Shown one piece after another: positions 62,588 to 64,000 of a DNA stretch of 64,000 nucleotides (position 1 is the stretch's first letter; each line of letters begins with the position of its first letter). The DNA comes from Streptomyces paludis. GTDB taxonomy: Bacteria; Actinomycetota; Actinomycetes; Streptomycetales; Streptomycetaceae. Where the stretch lies: assembly GCF_003344965.1 (NCBI RefSeq), contig NZ_CP031194.1:2976001-3040000 (forward strand). The letters are read 5' to 3'. The position numbers and the translations under genes were made by a program. The notes under the pieces were generated by a model. It saw only the letters and a list, made by a program, of their open reading frames with translations, was not told where the DNA came from and did not search any database.

Positions 62588-63790
62588 ATGATCCGATTCG
62601 AGCACGTCTCCAAGCGGTACCCGGACGGCACGGCAGCAGTCGACGATCTCTCCTTCGAGGTCGCCCGGGGTGAACTGGTCACGCTGGTCGGGCCTTCGGG
62701 CTGCGGCAAGACGACGACCATGAAAATGGTCAACCGGCTCATCGAACCGACCGAGGGACGGATATTCCTCGACGGCGACGACATATCCGCGATCGACCCG
62801 GTCCAACTCCGGCGCCGTATCGGCTATGTGATCCAGCAGGTCGGGCTCTTCCCGCACCGGACGGTCCTGGAGAACACCGCGACCGTCCCGCACCTCCTCG
62901 GCTGGAAACGCGCGAAGGGCCGGGCCCGCGCCGCCGAACTCCTCGATCTGGTCGGCCTCGATCCGTCCGTCTACGGCGACCGCTATCCCGAGCAGCTCTC
63001 CGGCGGCCAGCGCCAGCGCGTCGGGGTGGCCCGCGCGCTCGCCGCCGACCCGCCGGTGCTGCTGATGGACGAGCCCTTCGGCGCGGTCGACCCGGTGGTG
63101 CGCGACCGGCTCCAGGGCGAGTTCCTCCGGCTCCAGGCGGCGGTCGGCAAGACGGTCCTGTTCGTCACGCACGACATCGAGGAGGCCGTCCGGCTCGGCG
63201 ACCGTATCGCCGTCTACGGCCGGGGCAGGATCGAGCAGTTCGACGCCCCCGCCGCCGTGCTGGGCGCCCCGGCGACCCCGTACGTCGCGGACTTCGTCGG
63301 GGCCGACCGGGGCCTCAAGCGGCTCTCCGTCACCCCCATCGAGGAGGGCGATCTCGAACAGCCGCCCGTCGTCCACCTGGACGACCCGCTCGCCGGCGCC
63401 GCCGCGAAGCTCGCGCGGGCGGGCGCGCGCTGGGCCGTCGTCCTGGACTCCGAGGACCGGCTGCACGGCTGGATCCCGGCGGCGCCGTCCGGCGCTCAGG
63501 ACACCGCGCCGGACACCCCTGAGGCGTCGGGAACGGTACGGGAGCACGCCCGCCGGATGGAGGCGTGGCTGCCCGTCGGCGCCTCCCTCAAGCAGGCGTT
63601 CGCCACGATGCTCCAGCACGACGCCGGCTGGATCGCCGTCATCGACCGCGAGGAGACCGGCCGCTTCCTCGGCGTCCTCACCCCGGCCCGGCTGCACGAG
63701 GCGCTGCGCCGGTCCATCGACGCCGACGGCCGGGCCGTCCCCCGTACCGACGTCGAGCTGGAGACCATCAGCACCGTCACGCGCCGCTGA
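62588..63790 (+). CDS. Glycine betaine/choline ABC transporter ATP-binding protein
   Basis: 400 residues. Walker A is GPSGCGKTTTMKMVN, the signature is LSGGQRQRVGVARAL, Walker B is VLLMDEPFGAVDP and the H-loop is VTHDIEEA. A C-terminal CBS-like regulatory region (about residues 260-400) contains a Pro/Thr-rich linker. CBS modules in OpuA sense ionic strength. It is separate from and divergent to the permease operon. ATG start; no strong Shine-Dalgarno. Confidence 0.92.
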   Translation: MIRFEHVSKRYPDGTAAVDDLSFEVARGELVTLVGPSGCGKTTTMKMVNRLIEPTEGRIFLDGDDISAIDPVQLRRRIGYVIQQVGLFPHRTVLENTATVPHLLGWKRAKGRARAAELLDLVGLDPSVYGDRYPEQLSGGQRQRVGVARALAADPPVLLMDEPFGAVDPVVRDRLQGEFLRLQAAVGKTVLFVTHDIEEAVRLGDRIAVYGRGRIEQFDAPAAVLGAPATPYVADFVGADRGLKRLSVTPIEEGDLEQPPVVHLDDPLAGAAAKLARAGARWAVVLDSEDRLHGWIPAAPSGAQDTAPDTPEASGTVREHARRMEAWLPVGASLKQAFATMLQHDAGWIAVIDREETGRFLGVLTPARLHEALRRSIDADGRAVPRTDVELETISTVTRR

Positions 63791-64000
63791 GGCGCCCGCT
63801 CATCCACACCAGGGCCGGCGGGATCTCGCGGCGCCAGGTGTTGAAGTTGTGCGCGCCGCTCGGGAGGATGATCGAGGAGACCTGCGCGGGCGCCTTGACC
63901 TTGCCGATGAACGTCTCGGTGTCCTTCAGGTTCCGCTCGCCCTTGCGGGAGCTGGTGACGAGCAGCGAGGTGTCGCCCTGCGGCAGATGGTCGAGGCTCC
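63777..64000 (-). CDS. Alpha/beta-hydrolase-fold esterase, C-terminal part (runs off the window)
   Basis: Only the last 74 codons are present. My translation gives SLDHLPQGDTSLLVTSSRKG, then VSSIILPSGAHNFNTWRREIPPALVWMSG near the stop. The histidine in SGAHNFNTWR is the likely catalytic His of the esterase-D/YieL-like family. Its 3' end overlaps the ATPase gene by 14 nt on the other strand. Confidence 0.75.
   Translation of the reverse strand, partial: SLDHLPQGDTSLLVTSSRKGERNLKDTETFIGKVKAPAQVSSIILPSGAHNFNTWRREIPPALVWMSGRLSGA

Overview
The window is very GC-rich, has strong third-position G/C bias, uses GTG starts often, and carries Streptomyces marker genes: sigE-cseABC, lsr2, DisA/RadA, and an rrn operon with no tRNA in its 16S-23S spacer. 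Gene content and order resemble, from memory, the part of the Streptomyces coelicolor chromosome from about SCO3330 to SCO3395. I read it as a core chromosomal segment of a Streptomyces with one short accessory insertion.

Layout. Positions 1-2238: the start of an AcuC-like deacetylase, an MFS transporter and a HAD phosphatase, all on the minus strand. Positions 2256-8119: a complete minus-strand rrn operon with terminator, processing stem and four candidate promoters. Positions 8113-9353: divergent trpS behind a leader peptide and attenuator. Positions 9392-23431: proC, an ABC-2 exporter, a methyltransferase, an SH3 protein, a PQQ-type Ser/Thr kinase, ilvD, a TetR regulator, a sugar isomerase, Ppx/GppA, a Cys-rich protein, and an unusual fusion of ECF-sigma-like, zinc anti-sigma and BACON modules. 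Positions 23598-29265: radA, disA, an anchored surface protein, a PAP2 phosphatase and mutY. Positions 29468-32854: the cell-envelope stress operon sigE-cseA-cseB-cseC. Positions 32993-36002: a TetR-controlled drug exporter and a secreted M23 peptidase.

The accessory insertion lies between the M23 gene and clpC. It holds a strikingly foldable 183-nt segment, a trypco2 gene and a trypsin-NACHT gene with LRR-like repeats. This is a bacterial NLR-like conflict or anti-phage cassette. Its NACHT reading frame is broken at a run of five C's.

Positions 40251-64000: clpC, lsr2, argA and a BlaI-type regulator, then the tightly coupled cofactor operon DUF2520-panC-nadB-nadC-coaX (NAD and CoA precursors). 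After it come an ArsR-like regulator, a sensor kinase/response regulator/TmrB-like operon, a NDUFAF7-like methyltransferase coupled to an orphan nuoD, a coiled-coil membrane protein, and a glycine betaine/choline-type ABC importer whose ATPase is divergent from its permeases. The window ends in an esterase.

Common themes are envelope homeostasis (SigE, M23, PAP2, MFS), genome maintenance (RadA/DisA, MutY, Lsr2) and cofactor supply. Points most worth a second look: the structured element next to the NLR cassette, the NACHT frameshift, the NuoD-methyltransferase coupling, the sigma/anti-sigma fusion, and the trpS attenuator whose promoter shares its -35 with an rrn promoter.
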